A DNA stretch of 64,000 nucleotides, taken from contig NZ_CP071409.1 of assembly GCF_022647505.1 (NCBI RefSeq), positions 2,418,001 to 2,482,000 on the forward strand, in the 5' to 3' direction. Shown here piece by piece: positions 1-8,443 of the stretch (its first letter is position 1; every line of letters starts with the position of its first letter). Under the pieces are notes generated by a model. It was not told the origin of the DNA, made no database searches, and worked only from the letters and a program-made list of their open reading frames with translations. This stretch comes from [Pantoea] beijingensis. GTDB taxonomy: Bacteria > Pseudomonadota > Gammaproteobacteria > Enterobacterales > Enterobacteriaceae. The translations under genes and the position numbers were made by a program.

Positions 1-1400
1 CGCGTTCTCGGCTCGTGTCTGTGGACCATTTCCCCTGCTTCGCCTTCATATTCGACCCAGTTTATCCGTCCCCATTTATCGAGCCTCAGTTTCCAGGCAC
101 GATCGCGCATACGTTCGACAAAGCGCTGGTGTACGGAAGTCGCCAGGGTTTCACTCTCAATAAGAAAGCCCATTTCGGTATTGAGTACCGCAGAGCGTGG
201 GTCAAAATTAAACGAACCGATAAAAACCTTCTCGTTATCCACGCTGAAGGTCTTCGCATGCAGGCTCGATCCTGAATTACCGGTCAAGCCACGATCGTGC
301 GGCATATCCTGGGCATCGCCGTGGGGCTTTAACTCATACAAAGTAATGCCGTGACGCAGCAACTTTTTCCGCCATTTAGCATAACCGGCATGCACCACAG
401 AAACATCATTCGCTGCCAGTGAATTGGTCAGGATGGCAATTTTCACCCCACTACGCACCAGCGAAAGCAGCTGCGCAACCCCCGCACGCGTTGGAACAAA
501 ATAGGCGGAGATAATATCAAACTGCTGTTGCGGCCTCCCCAAAAGCGCCATCATGCGTTGAGGCAGCATCGTTGAGGTTTTAGCACGTCCTAATCCTTTA
601 CGCGGATCGTCACTTAATAACCGCGTACGTGCCCAAATAAGCAGCAGTTCGCCACTTTCCAACTGTGAAACAAATTGCGAGGCATTAAGTCGGGACAGAT
701 ACTGCTGCACTCGGGGGCTATCACGCCAGTCCTGCGGTAAACTCACGGCAAAATGGGTATTATTTGTTTCTTCGTCAACCACCGAATTCAATGGCGAAAC
801 AGCACGGCTGTGCCAGTAGCGCTCAAAATCGCGTGTGACCTCTTCGACAACCGGCCCAATTGCCAACACATCCAGATCGGTAAACAGAGGCTCATCCCCG
901 GTGCCAAAATATTCATCCCCTACATTACGTCCCCCCACGATGGTTGCCACCCCATCGACGGTGAAACTTTTATTATGCATGCGCCTATTTAGTCTCGCAA
1001 AATCCGTGAGATAACCAAGGGCTCGCAGCGTGCGGAATGAAAAAGGGTTAAATAAGCGGATTTCAATATTAGGGTGGCGATTTAATTCACTTAGCGTCTC
1101 ATCCAGCCCCATCGTGTTGTTGTCATCCAGCAATAAGCGGATAAACACGCCTCTTTCAGCTGCTGCCAGCAGGGCACTGAACAGTAAACGTCCGGACATA
1201 TCGTTTTGCCAGATGTAATATTGCACATCCAGCGTACGTTCAGCCATTGAGGTCAATAAGTAGCGAGCCGCAAAAGCATCCATTCCATCAGACAAAGGAT
1301 GCACACCACTAACATGGGGATGTCTGTCGGTTAGCGGCGTTATGGCACGAGCAAGACGCGTCGCGCTAAGGTGATTATCACAGTCAGCCGCTTGAGTCAT
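1..1400 (-). CDS. clsC: Cardiolipin synthase C, C-terminus cut by window edge
   Basis: Phospholipase D superfamily enzyme that makes cardiolipin at the inner membrane; the E. coli ClsC enzyme uses phosphatidylglycerol plus phosphatidylethanolamine. Reading the minus strand gives about 466 codons with both HKD motifs: HNKSFTVD at 954-977 and HAKTFSVD at 237-260, the latter followed by GSFNFDPRS. Long stretches match E. coli ClsC (YmdC), for example the DVQYYIWQ and LLLDDNN blocks. E. coli ClsC is 473 residues, so only a few C-terminal residues are missing. The chosen ATG at 1398-1400 has an AGGA ribosome site about 7 bases upstream. In E. coli ymdB lies just upstream; here it is absent and small membrane-protein genes take its place. 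Confidence 0.93.
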   Translation of the reverse strand, partial: MTQAADCDNHLSATRLARAITPLTDRHPHVSGVHPLSDGMDAFAARYLLTSMAERTLDVQYYIWQNDMSGRLLFSALLAAAERGVFIRLLLDDNNTMGLDETLSELNRHPNIEIRLFNPFSFRTLRALGYLTDFARLNRRMHNKSFTVDGVATIVGGRNVGDEYFGTGDEPLFTDLDVLAIGPVVEEVTRDFERYWHSRAVSPLNSVVDEETNNTHFAVSLPQDWRDSPRVQQYLSRLNASQFVSQLESGELLLIWARTRLLSDDPRKGLGRAKTSTMLPQRMMALLGRPQQQFDIISAYFVPTRAGVAQLLSLVRSGVKIAILTNSLAANDVSVVHAGYAKWRKKLLRHGITLYELKPHGDAQDMPHDRGLTGNSGSSLHAKTFSVDNEKVFIGSFNFDPRSAVLNTEMGFLIESETLATSVHQRFVERMRDRAWKLRLDKWGRINWVEYEGEAGEMVHRHEPRT

Positions 1401-1531
1401 TATGATTCCTGTTATCCGGTAATACAGCGGCGTTCAAAGGTTATCAGTATCTGCTTCTGCTTTATTCGTGATGATTATCATACGACTCATCCGATTGCCG
1501 CGATTGAGCAAATCAAAATGAAACGTGTCGT

Positions 1532-1705
1532 TCAGGAGCGGGAAGTTTGGCTGGAATCCATGTAGCAGGACTGCACGTCTACGCTTTGTTCAGGAGTATG
1601 GCGGACATCAGAAAGCCAGGTCATAGTAAACAGAAAAACCACAGTAATCAGACAGGCAGAGAGTAAACCAATGAGCGCAATGAGCTTATCATCTCTGTTT
1701 TCCAT
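1532..1705 (-). CDS. Small single-span membrane protein, 57 aa, unknown
   Basis: An unrecognised open frame of 57 codons starting MENRDDKLIALIGLL. A near-ideal ribosome site (AAAGGAG, 5-6 bases before the ATG) argues that it is translated. Residues about 8-31 form one continuous hydrophobic span. They are preceded by charged residues and followed by a polar tail with HTPEQSVDV and a single Cys at residue 47. It lies between clsC and another small membrane protein on the same strand, so the three may be co-transcribed. I do not recognise the family. Its reality rests on the ribosome site, the clean topology and the neighbour of similar design. Confidence 0.55.
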   Translation of the reverse strand: MENRDDKLIALIGLLSACLITVVFLFTMTWLSDVRHTPEQSVDVQSCYMDSSQTSRS

Positions 1706-1748
1706 ACTTTTTCTCCTTTTAAACCGTCAACTGACACCGGGATAATTT

Positions 1749-1889
1749 TCAACTCATCCACAACGTGATCGCCAGGACGAAGATTATAAGAGTAAAAGAG
1801 GTCACTGCAAGTACCACGATCGCAAACTGGGCATCGTCGAGCGGTTCACGCCGCTGCTTTTCTGGCTCTGGAGGCGTCTGATTTTTCAT
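1749..1889 (-). CDS. Small single-span membrane protein, 46 aa, unknown
   Basis: An open frame of 46 codons starting MKNQTPPEPEKQRREPL. A Pro/Glu/Lys/Arg-rich N-terminal segment of about 20 residues is followed by one hydrophobic span (about residues 22-44) reaching almost to the C-terminus, the layout of a tail-anchored or C-terminal-anchor peptide. The general design (charged N-terminus, one C-terminal helix, 46 residues) resembles E. coli YmiA, but I cannot claim homology by eye. No strong Shine-Dalgarno precedes the ATG. It is 43 bp upstream of the 57-codon gene on the same strand. Confidence 0.45.
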   Translation of the reverse strand: MKNQTPPEPEKQRREPLDDAQFAIVVLAVTSFTLIIFVLAITLWMS

Positions 1890-2281
1890 TTTTTCATAGC
1901 GAGTGACAGGAACTCAGCGAGTTCAACAAGAAAAATAACCGCAAGCAAATATAATAAGTTGCATCAATGAACGGTTAACATACTGATAACGTACCCAATG
2001 ATACCCATGCAGCACGATACATTAAAAACCATTTATTATCATAATGTTATGCGAAATTAAATTAATCGGCGCAGTACGATATTTCAGCCTTAACTCTTAA
2101 ATTTATCATAGTAACCTATCGAAATAAATTAACCAGGTGGGAGTGCCGCGGCTTTCAATACATCCGTTTCGAGCACGCGTAGCCTCTCGGTGCTTTGACC
2201 GATTACGAGCGTAGACTATAGAGAGAAAAATGCCAGGAAACTTTAGAGATAAGTTTTTATCAAAAAAACATCAAAGGAGGA
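1890..2281. other. Intergenic stretch, no gene seen
   Basis: This 392-bp AT-rich stretch lies between the small membrane-protein gene and the acyl carrier protein gene. I see no convincing open frame, tRNA or strong terminator in it. It presumably holds the promoter for the leftward small genes and clsC. Confidence 0.4.
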
Positions 2282-2530
2282 TCAATCTTCGTAAATAAGC
2301 AGACAGACAGCGTCCACGACGTCCTGCACGGTACGGACGGATTTAAAGATTTCTGGCGTGATTTTTCGCCCGATACGCTTCTGCAAATGTACGACCATAT
2401 CAACGGCATCAATACTGTCGAGGTCCAAATCTTCATACAGCCGTGATTCAGGCTGAATATGACTGGCATCAATATCAAACAGTGCCACCAGTAACCCATT
2501 GACTTCCTGATATATTTCTTGTTTTTTCAT
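2282..2530 (-). CDS. Orphan acyl carrier protein
   Basis: An 82-residue acidic protein of acyl carrier type. The phosphopantetheine attachment motif is LDLDSIDAVDMV with Ser39 as the expected modified residue. The sequence around it (YEDLDLDSIDAVDMVVHLQ) is closer, from memory, to the ACPs of aryl-polyene and other secondary fatty-acid/polyketide clusters than to housekeeping AcpP. No ketosynthase, dehydratase, acyltransferase or phosphopantetheinyl transferase gene is nearby. It lies 128 bp downstream of the efflux operon on the same strand, so read-through is possible. Either it is the remnant of a lost cluster or it carries acyl chains for enzymes encoded elsewhere; the function is inferred only. 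Confidence 0.85.
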   Translation of the reverse strand: MKKQEIYQEVNGLLVALFDIDASHIQPESRLYEDLDLDSIDAVDMVVHLQKRIGRKITPEIFKSVRTVQDVVDAVCLLIYED

Positions 2531-2658
2531 ACCAGACTCATTATGTCAATTACCAGAAATGCATGCTAAGCGCCTGCCGATAAGTAAATATATCATCGCA
2601 TACTTGACCGCTATATGGCGCTAAAGGCTATCGGATTTAGCTGTATTTACGTCGTCGA

Positions 2659-4035
2659 TCAAGGTTTCCATCCACCGCCTAAAGCACGATAGAGATCAAT
2701 TTGTGCAAGCAGCAGGCTATTTTTCAGTTGTACAACGCTAAGTTGAGTGCTGAACAACGTACGTTGGGCATCCAGCTCATCTAAATAGGAAGCATAACCG
2801 TTTTGGTAACGATTACGGGCAATACGTAACGCTTCGCTAACGACTTCTTCCTGTTTCTTCAACTCGTTAAGTTGCTCCTGGGTTCGCTGGATAGCGTCCA
2901 GATCATCATTGACCTCGCTGAAAGCGTTACGCACCACTTTCTCGTAGCTATAAAGCGCCTGATTACGCGATGCCATGGATACATCTACCTGGGCCGTTAA
3001 CGCCTCACGATTCAACAATGGCGCAAGCACGCTGCCGCCGACACTCCACAACCGAAAAGGGTTTTCAGCCAATTGATGCAGCACCGAACTTTGCAACGTG
3101 CCGCTGGCCGTAAGGTTGAGCGAAGGTAGCAGTTGGGCTTTTGATGAAGCCAGCGTTCGATCAGCAGCCAACAGCAGGCGCTGCGCCTGCACGATGTCCG
3201 GCCGGCGTTGCAATAATTCGGAGGGCAAAATTGAGGGCAGCGGTTGTGGAATGATCGCTGCAAAATCACTTTTACGTGAGATATGACGCGGGTTCATCCC
3301 AACCAAAATACTAAGTGCATTCTCCTGGCGGGTAATTTGATGTTGCAGCTGAGGAATTTGCGCCTTTGCCGTCTGATATTCAGATTCGGCCTGTACCCAT
3401 TCTAACCTGGAGGTATATCCCATCTCATACTGGCGTTTCGCAAGATTCAGCGAATTATTCCTTGAAGCGAGTGTTGCTTGCGTAACCCGCAGCTGTTCGT
3501 CCAGCGAACAAAGTGTCAGATAACCCGAGGCAACCGACGTCGCCACCGTCAGCTCAGCCGCAGAAGCCGCCGCACGCTGTGCTTCCAGTGAATATCGGGC
3601 CGCGCCGATACTGTTGCTCCGCGCCCCCCACAGATCAACGTCGTAATTAGCCTGGAGCAATCCGCGAAAAACAGTGTTTTCAATTGGCAACCCGCTGGCA
3701 GCAGATAGCGTACGCGCACGCGTCGCACCCACCCCAACATCCAGAGTCGGATAGTTATCCCCCTGCGCAGCGCGCAGTTGGGCGCGATATTGATCGACAC
3801 GAGAACGCGCTATCAAAATGTCCGGATTATTACGCAACGCCTGAATCACCAGCCGGTTCATATCTTCTTCGCCAAACGCTCGCCACCAATCCTCCTCAGG
3901 TGCGGACATTGGCCCTATCTGATTACGCCACTGTGGGGGGATTAGCAGGGAATCCGGGGCCTTATCGACTTCCGTAGCGCATGCTGCCAGCATCAGCGGG
4001 AGCAAAAGTGCCAACAGACGTTTCCGTATACGCAT
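2659..4035 (-). CDS. Outer-membrane efflux lipoprotein (NodT/TolC-like)
   Basis: Outer-membrane channel component of a tripartite export pump, 458 residues. A lipoprotein signal ends in LMLAAC with Cys19 as the lipidated residue. Two outer-membrane-efflux repeats follow, with typical segments such as PDILIARSRVDQYRAQL, RRPDIVQAQ and a C-terminal GYASYLDELDAQRTL. The length fits the NodT/MdtP-like family (about 450-490). Its ATG overlaps the stop codon of the adaptor gene by one base, so the genes are translationally linked. It supplies the exit duct for the DHA2 pump encoded upstream. Substrate unknown. Confidence 0.88.
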   Translation of the reverse strand: MRIRKRLLALLLPLMLAACATEVDKAPDSLLIPPQWRNQIGPMSAPEEDWWRAFGEEDMNRLVIQALRNNPDILIARSRVDQYRAQLRAAQGDNYPTLDVGVGATRARTLSAASGLPIENTVFRGLLQANYDVDLWGARSNSIGAARYSLEAQRAAASAAELTVATSVASGYLTLCSLDEQLRVTQATLASRNNSLNLAKRQYEMGYTSRLEWVQAESEYQTAKAQIPQLQHQITRQENALSILVGMNPRHISRKSDFAAIIPQPLPSILPSELLQRRPDIVQAQRLLLAADRTLASSKAQLLPSLNLTASGTLQSSVLHQLAENPFRLWSVGGSVLAPLLNREALTAQVDVSMASRNQALYSYEKVVRNAFSEVNDDLDAIQRTQEQLNELKKQEEVVSEALRIARNRYQNGYASYLDELDAQRTLFSTQLSVVQLKNSLLLAQIDLYRALGGGWKP

Positions 4036-5126
4036 TACGGTGCCTCCCGTTCGTGCGTACCGGAAGTATCAATATTGAGTTCAACCGACATACCCGGACG
4101 TAAACGCGATAAATCGTCGCTGGTAATTTTAATTCGTACCGGGATACGTTGGGCAATTTTGACAAAGTTACCGGTAGCATTGTCAGGCGAAATAGCACTA
4201 AACTCAGAACCTGCCGCCGGAGAAATGTATTCAACTTCCCCCTGAAAAACGTCGCCATTAAGTGCATCAACCGAGAACGATGCAGGTAAGCCAGGTCGGA
4301 TGCGCGCCATTTGAGTTTCTTTCATATTAGCAATTACCCACCGCTGCGCTGGCACCAGCGACGTTAGCCGCGTACCCGCGGTAACATAAGCGCCCTGCCG
4401 TACCGCAATCTGTCCCAACTGACCATCACGTGGGGCGATAATTTTGGTATTATCCAAATCAATACGCGCCAACTCCAGTGCTGCCTGAGCACTGGCCACA
4501 TCTGCCTCCAGCGACGCACGATTGACGATGACTGTTTGCAGGTCCTGGCGTGACACATCAAGTGTTGCTTTCGCCTGCTGAACATCCGCGACCGTTTGAC
4601 TGTTACCTGCACGTGAGGCGTCGCGCTCACGTACCGACACTGAACCATCAGCGGCCAGGTTCTCCACACGCTTCAGGTCCAGTCCGCTTTTTATCGCCTG
4701 GGCATTGGCATTTTTGAGGGCCGCTTCATTTCGTACAATCACAGCCTCGGCGCTACGCCGTTGCTGAATGATGTTGGCCAGCGCTGCTTTTTTCATTTCT
4801 AATTGCGCCTGAGCCTGATGTACGCGTTGTTGATAGATACGATCGTCAATTGTCATCAGCACATCACCTGCACGTACGGGCTGAAAGTCGAGTGCATTCA
4901 CAGTGGTCACATAACCATTTACCTGAGGACTGATAAAGGTAACCTGACCGCGTACATAGGCGTTCTCTGTACTTTGCACCGCGCGAGTGAAAGGCCACAG
5001 CTGCCACGCATATAAAATAACTAACACCCCAACGATAGCGATACCGCTACCGACAGCGATCGATAAAATGCGCAGTTTATTATTCCTCTCGCGCTCAGAG
5101 GCCTGCACTTGTTCATGCTGACTCAT
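4035..5126 (-). CDS. HlyD/EmrA-type periplasmic adaptor
   Basis: Membrane fusion protein of the pump, 363 residues. One membrane span lies at about residues 20-45, followed by STENAYVRGQVTFISPQVNGYV, the lipoyl/barrel-sandwich half typical of EmrA. A long alpha-helical hairpin follows (about 95-215, rich in Ala, Gln and Arg), then the second lipoyl half (IIAPRDGQLGQIAVRQGAYV) and the beta-barrel region. It bridges the inner-membrane transporter and the outer-membrane lipoprotein. The start codon overlaps the transporter stop (ATGA) and its own stop overlaps the next start, a tightly coupled three-gene operon. EmrA-like by architecture; the gene name is not assigned. Confidence 0.9.
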   Translation of the reverse strand: MSQHEQVQASERERNNKLRILSIAVGSGIAIVGVLVILYAWQLWPFTRAVQSTENAYVRGQVTFISPQVNGYVTTVNALDFQPVRAGDVLMTIDDRIYQQRVHQAQAQLEMKKAALANIIQQRRSAEAVIVRNEAALKNANAQAIKSGLDLKRVENLAADGSVSVRERDASRAGNSQTVADVQQAKATLDVSRQDLQTVIVNRASLEADVASAQAALELARIDLDNTKIIAPRDGQLGQIAVRQGAYVTAGTRLTSLVPAQRWVIANMKETQMARIRPGLPASFSVDALNGDVFQGEVEYISPAAGSEFSAISPDNATGNFVKIAQRIPVRIKITSDDLSRLRPGMSVELNIDTSGTHEREAP

Positions 5127-6814
5127 CGTTTGTCTATGCCCGCTTCAGTTGTTGCAAGGTTATGTTGTTCCGCCGCCTGACTGTCACGTTTTGCCTGCTG
5201 CCAGTTGAGGTAGCGTAGACGTGTTAAACGCCATAACACCCACATTAGTGTCGCCAGCGCCATGGCAGCCGTCAGTAAATAGGTATCGTTCCAGGCGAGT
5301 ACATTGGCCTGTAGGGTGGCAACATTTTGCAATTGCACTACGCCTTGCGCTGCGCGCAAGGTTCCATCGCCAATTAGATCGTTATACATCGCTCCGTATT
5401 GATTGAGCCGCTCGGTCACATTGGGATCAAGAAGAGACAAGCGGTCGCCAAGATGACTTGAGTGATATTTCTCACGCCATGTCTGGAAAGTCCCCAGTAT
5501 CGCCGATCCAATTAACCCCCCAAGATTCTGGCTCATGCCGAACAACACCACAAAGCTGACAAGATTTTTCGGTTGCGTAACAACACTACCGACACCTAAC
5601 AGCATCGCTGGTGCCAGGAAAAAAGCGCTACTGAAACCAAGCAAAAACTGGCTAAAGTACATATTGGCAGGACGCGTTAATGGGTTGGAGTGCGCATCCA
5701 GCAACGAGGCAACAATCATAACCAGCAACGACATGACGATCGGCCAACTGAGATGCGTCGGTTTGATAGTTAACGCACTGCCGACAATACCTAAAATCAC
5801 ACCGGCAATAATCGCCAGTGACAGCCCCTGTAGCTGATCATTTTGCAAACCAACCTGCTGCAAAAATCCAACGGCACCCGTGTTTTGCTCAGCCAACACC
5901 ACTCGCATCATGATCATAACCAGCCCAAGGCGAATAATGGCGCCGCTCCCCAACCAATGGGTATTGATCAATGGGTTAACACGATTATGTTCAATCACCA
6001 CCGCCGTCACCACCAGCACTAACGCAATAGCAAGACAAACCCCCAACCACGGTGTGGTAAACCACCACTCAATGCGTCCAAGCGACAATACGCCACAGAT
6101 CAGCGCCATTCCCGGCGCCAATAGAATAAAGGTGATAAAGTCCATTTTTTCAAACACTTTATTGCGATCGCTCGGAGGTAATTTCACCAGCAATACGCCG
6201 CCAAGAGCAATCAATGCCAGCCCGAGTTCAAACAGATATAATCCACGCCACTCGTTAATTTCTAACAATTCTGACGAGAACAGTCGCGCGAGTGGGATAG
6301 CCAGCTGTGAAGCACAAATACCAATCGTCAGCGCTTTAAGGCGATGTTTTGCTGGCCAGGCCTGGATTTGATAATAGATGCCAAGTGAACTAAGCGCTGC
6401 GCCGACCATACCATGGGCAGCACGTACCACAATTGCCGAGCTGAGATCGTTGGCAAAAAGATGGAAAAATGCCACCAGTACGTAGAGCACTAAAAACGCT
6501 TCGGTAAAAATACGCAGACCAAACTGCTGGCGAAACTTCACGAGCAGCAGGTTAATAGAAATGTTTCCCATCACGTATACGGCGGGTAACCAGGCGATTT
6601 CATTTGAATAGATCCCAAATGTGCCTTGTAAATTAGCAAGATTCGCGGTCACCAGCGCATTGCTCAGGGACCCCGTAATCGAAATCAACAGGCCAAGAAT
6701 GCCAAAAGCAATACGCTTATTGTTCGAATGAATCGGCGTCGACGGCGAACCCGGCAACATCGGTTTTTCATGGGGTAGCCACTCGCGTGGCGCATATGGG
6801 TTGCGCTTCGACAC
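5123..6814 (-). CDS. DHA2-family (EmrB-like) drug/metabolite exporter
   Basis: Inner-membrane major-facilitator transporter of 563 residues. By eye it has about 14 hydrophobic spans, starting with the segment IAFGILGLLISITGSL and followed by LANLQGTFG and NEIAWLPAVYVMG, as in EmrB-type proteins. A GTG start at 6812-6814 is chosen because a GGGAG ribosome site lies 10 bases upstream and no better ATG is available. It is the first gene of an operon with the adaptor and outer-membrane lipoprotein. A divergent LysR gene 592 bp away is a candidate regulator. Substrate is unknown: drugs, phenolics or a lipid-like product are all possible. Confidence 0.88.
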   Translation of the reverse strand: MSKRNPYAPREWLPHEKPMLPGSPSTPIHSNNKRIAFGILGLLISITGSLSNALVTANLANLQGTFGIYSNEIAWLPAVYVMGNISINLLLVKFRQQFGLRIFTEAFLVLYVLVAFFHLFANDLSSAIVVRAAHGMVGAALSSLGIYYQIQAWPAKHRLKALTIGICASQLAIPLARLFSSELLEINEWRGLYLFELGLALIALGGVLLVKLPPSDRNKVFEKMDFITFILLAPGMALICGVLSLGRIEWWFTTPWLGVCLAIALVLVVTAVVIEHNRVNPLINTHWLGSGAIIRLGLVMIMMRVVLAEQNTGAVGFLQQVGLQNDQLQGLSLAIIAGVILGIVGSALTIKPTHLSWPIVMSLLVMIVASLLDAHSNPLTRPANMYFSQFLLGFSSAFFLAPAMLLGVGSVVTQPKNLVSFVVLFGMSQNLGGLIGSAILGTFQTWREKYHSSHLGDRLSLLDPNVTERLNQYGAMYNDLIGDGTLRAAQGVVQLQNVATLQANVLAWNDTYLLTAAMALATLMWVLWRLTRLRYLNWQQAKRDSQAAEQHNLATTEAGIDKR

Positions 6815-7406
6815 GTTACATTACTCCCGTGGACGTCAGTATCGGGGTAACACGTGCCGAGTCATCGCCGTCCAGCTACTCAGGCTAAATACGCCATCTT
6901 GCAGGCGTGGTTCAATCACACGGTACCCGGCTTGTGCGCTTAAAGACGGTAATCGCGAAAAGTTACGTTCCCGGGAATCCAAAATGTTGCCCCCTAATCA
7001 TTAGATAGCTGAATAAGTGCGAGCGTAATTATTATACGCATCGGGTAAAATCGATGGGAAGAACGTAACGCTATTATCGTAAAATATCCTTAAGTATATG
7101 AGTAAGTTTGGCGCATCCCACAAATAAAAATAAAAAAGATACGGTGCTCAAAAAACAGCGACCAACAAACCTGCGATCGACGAAATGATGAAGATAAACG
7201 GGTACACTCAATACCATCCCCTGTTGATGTTTATTATCGCTCAACATGGTATTTACCCTATATGGCTTGCAGATAATTGCTGTTAAGCCCACTCTTTTGG
7301 GATGTTTTATGATGATAAACTCTGTTACGAAAGCATATTGTCACCCTCCTTTCCTTGCCCGTAATGTAAAACCAGCGATGTACCATTCTGTTGAGATCGA
7401 CTTATC
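6815..7406. other. Divergent intergenic region, pump / LysR
   Basis: This 592-bp spacer separates the leftward pump operon from the rightward LysR gene and should hold both promoters. A minus-strand frame (start about 7247, 57 codons, Leu/Phe-rich middle) is possible but has no good ribosome site, so I do not call it. LysR regulators usually bind such divergent regions; I did not find a convincing T-N11-A operator by eye. Confidence 0.4.
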
Positions 7407-8261
7407 ATGACGCGTTATCCCATGTTTGGTCCGCAACAGTTGCTCAGCTTTGTTGCTGTTTGCGAAACGGGCAGCTTTACTCGTGCCGCCGATCGCGTAT
7501 TTCTTTCGCAATCTACGGTAAGCCAGCAAGTGCGGCGCTTAGAAGAAAGTGTGGGCAAGGCACTCCTTGAACGCTCATCACATCAGGTTTTGTTGACCGA
7601 AGAAGGCGAAAAGTTGCTGGGGTACGCACGGCGGATTATTGCGCTTAATAGTGAAGCACACGATGCTTTAAGCGATAGATGGCGCGATGGTGTTGTACGT
7701 TTAGGCGTGCCTGAGGATTTTGCCGCACTGACGGCCCCCCTGCTGGCCGAGTTTAGCCGCTCTCACCCCCATCTGCGACTTGATGTCTCCAGCGGACTAA
7801 GTAATGAATTACGCAGTGCCTGGCAGCGAGAAGAGTTAGATATTATTCTGATCAAGCAGACCGACGGTGAGAAACCGAAGGCGTCACGCGCCGAACCGCT
7901 ATTGTGGCTGGACAGCGCCACATGGCCTGCCTTCGAAGCATCACCGGTGCCGCTGGTGCTTTTCCCTCTTAACGGGCTTTACCGCGAAGCGCTGTGTCAG
8001 GCACTGGATGCAATGGGCCGCAGTTGGCGAATCAGTTACAGCAGCGCCAGTCTGGCCGCGCTGGTCGCGGCCAGCGCTTCCGGTTTAGGGATTACTCTTC
8101 TCCCTGCCAGCTGCCGCCTGCCTGAACATCGGGTGTTGGGTGTGGAAAGCGGCCTGCCTTCCATTGATAATGTTGAACTGGCGCTGTTTTATCGCGATAA
8201 CGCGACTCCTGCTCAGTTGGCGCTGGCAGAGAAATTACGCCAGTTTTGCCAGTTATCCTGA
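7407..8261 (+). CDS. LysR-family transcriptional regulator
   Basis: A 284-residue LysR-type regulator. The N-terminal winged helix-turn-helix is clear at about residues 8-66 (LLSFVAVCETGSFTRAADR, then SQSTVSQQVRRLEE). The effector-binding domain follows, with GVVRLGVPEDFA at the usual position and a C-terminal GLGITLLPASC. It lies between the divergent pump operon and the downstream amidohydrolase/Gate gene pair and could control either. The effector is unknown. A perfect palindrome overlaps its stop codon and probably acts as a transcript end or barrier. Confidence 0.9.
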   Translation: MTRYPMFGPQQLLSFVAVCETGSFTRAADRVFLSQSTVSQQVRRLEESVGKALLERSSHQVLLTEEGEKLLGYARRIIALNSEAHDALSDRWRDGVVRLGVPEDFAALTAPLLAEFSRSHPHLRLDVSSGLSNELRSAWQREELDIILIKQTDGEKPKASRAEPLLWLDSATWPAFEASPVPLVLFPLNGLYREALCQALDAMGRSWRISYSSASLAALVAASASGLGITLLPASCRLPEHRVLGVESGLPSIDNVELALFYRDNATPAQLALAEKLRQFCQLS

Positions 8262-8285
8262 GCAGTGGAATTTCCACTGCTCAGG
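8257..8285 (+). terminator. Long hairpin after LysR gene
   Basis: CCTGAGCAGTGGAA pairs with TTCCACTGCTCAGG around a single T. This is a near-perfect 14-bp palindrome overlapping the LysR stop codon. No T-run follows, so it may be a weak or factor-dependent terminator, a transcript stabiliser, or a protein-binding dyad. Confidence 0.5.
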
Positions 8286-8443
8286 AGTGGAAAATATCAC
8301 AGCCGTCCAGGACGGCATCTTTTATGGTGAAACGGCAGTATATACCCTGAAAAAATCACGTTACGCCATTGCAGGCTGCATTGGCGCTGCGATGAACAGG
8401 ATGGGTATATCCCCTTTCCGCTCGTCACATAAAGGACATCGAA

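Noticed and set aside
2270..2290. AAAGGAGG Shine-Dalgarno-like sequence on the plus strand
   Set aside because: No start codon follows at proper distance; it lies at the end of the ACP gene.
2260..2499. Second leftward frame of 79 codons over the ACP gene
   Set aside because: Overlaps the ACP in a different frame; the ACP has the recognisable motif and own start.
7074..7292. 72-codon (or 57-codon) minus-strand frame between pump and LysR genes
   Set aside because: Composition is plausible for a membrane peptide but no ribosome site or family match was seen.
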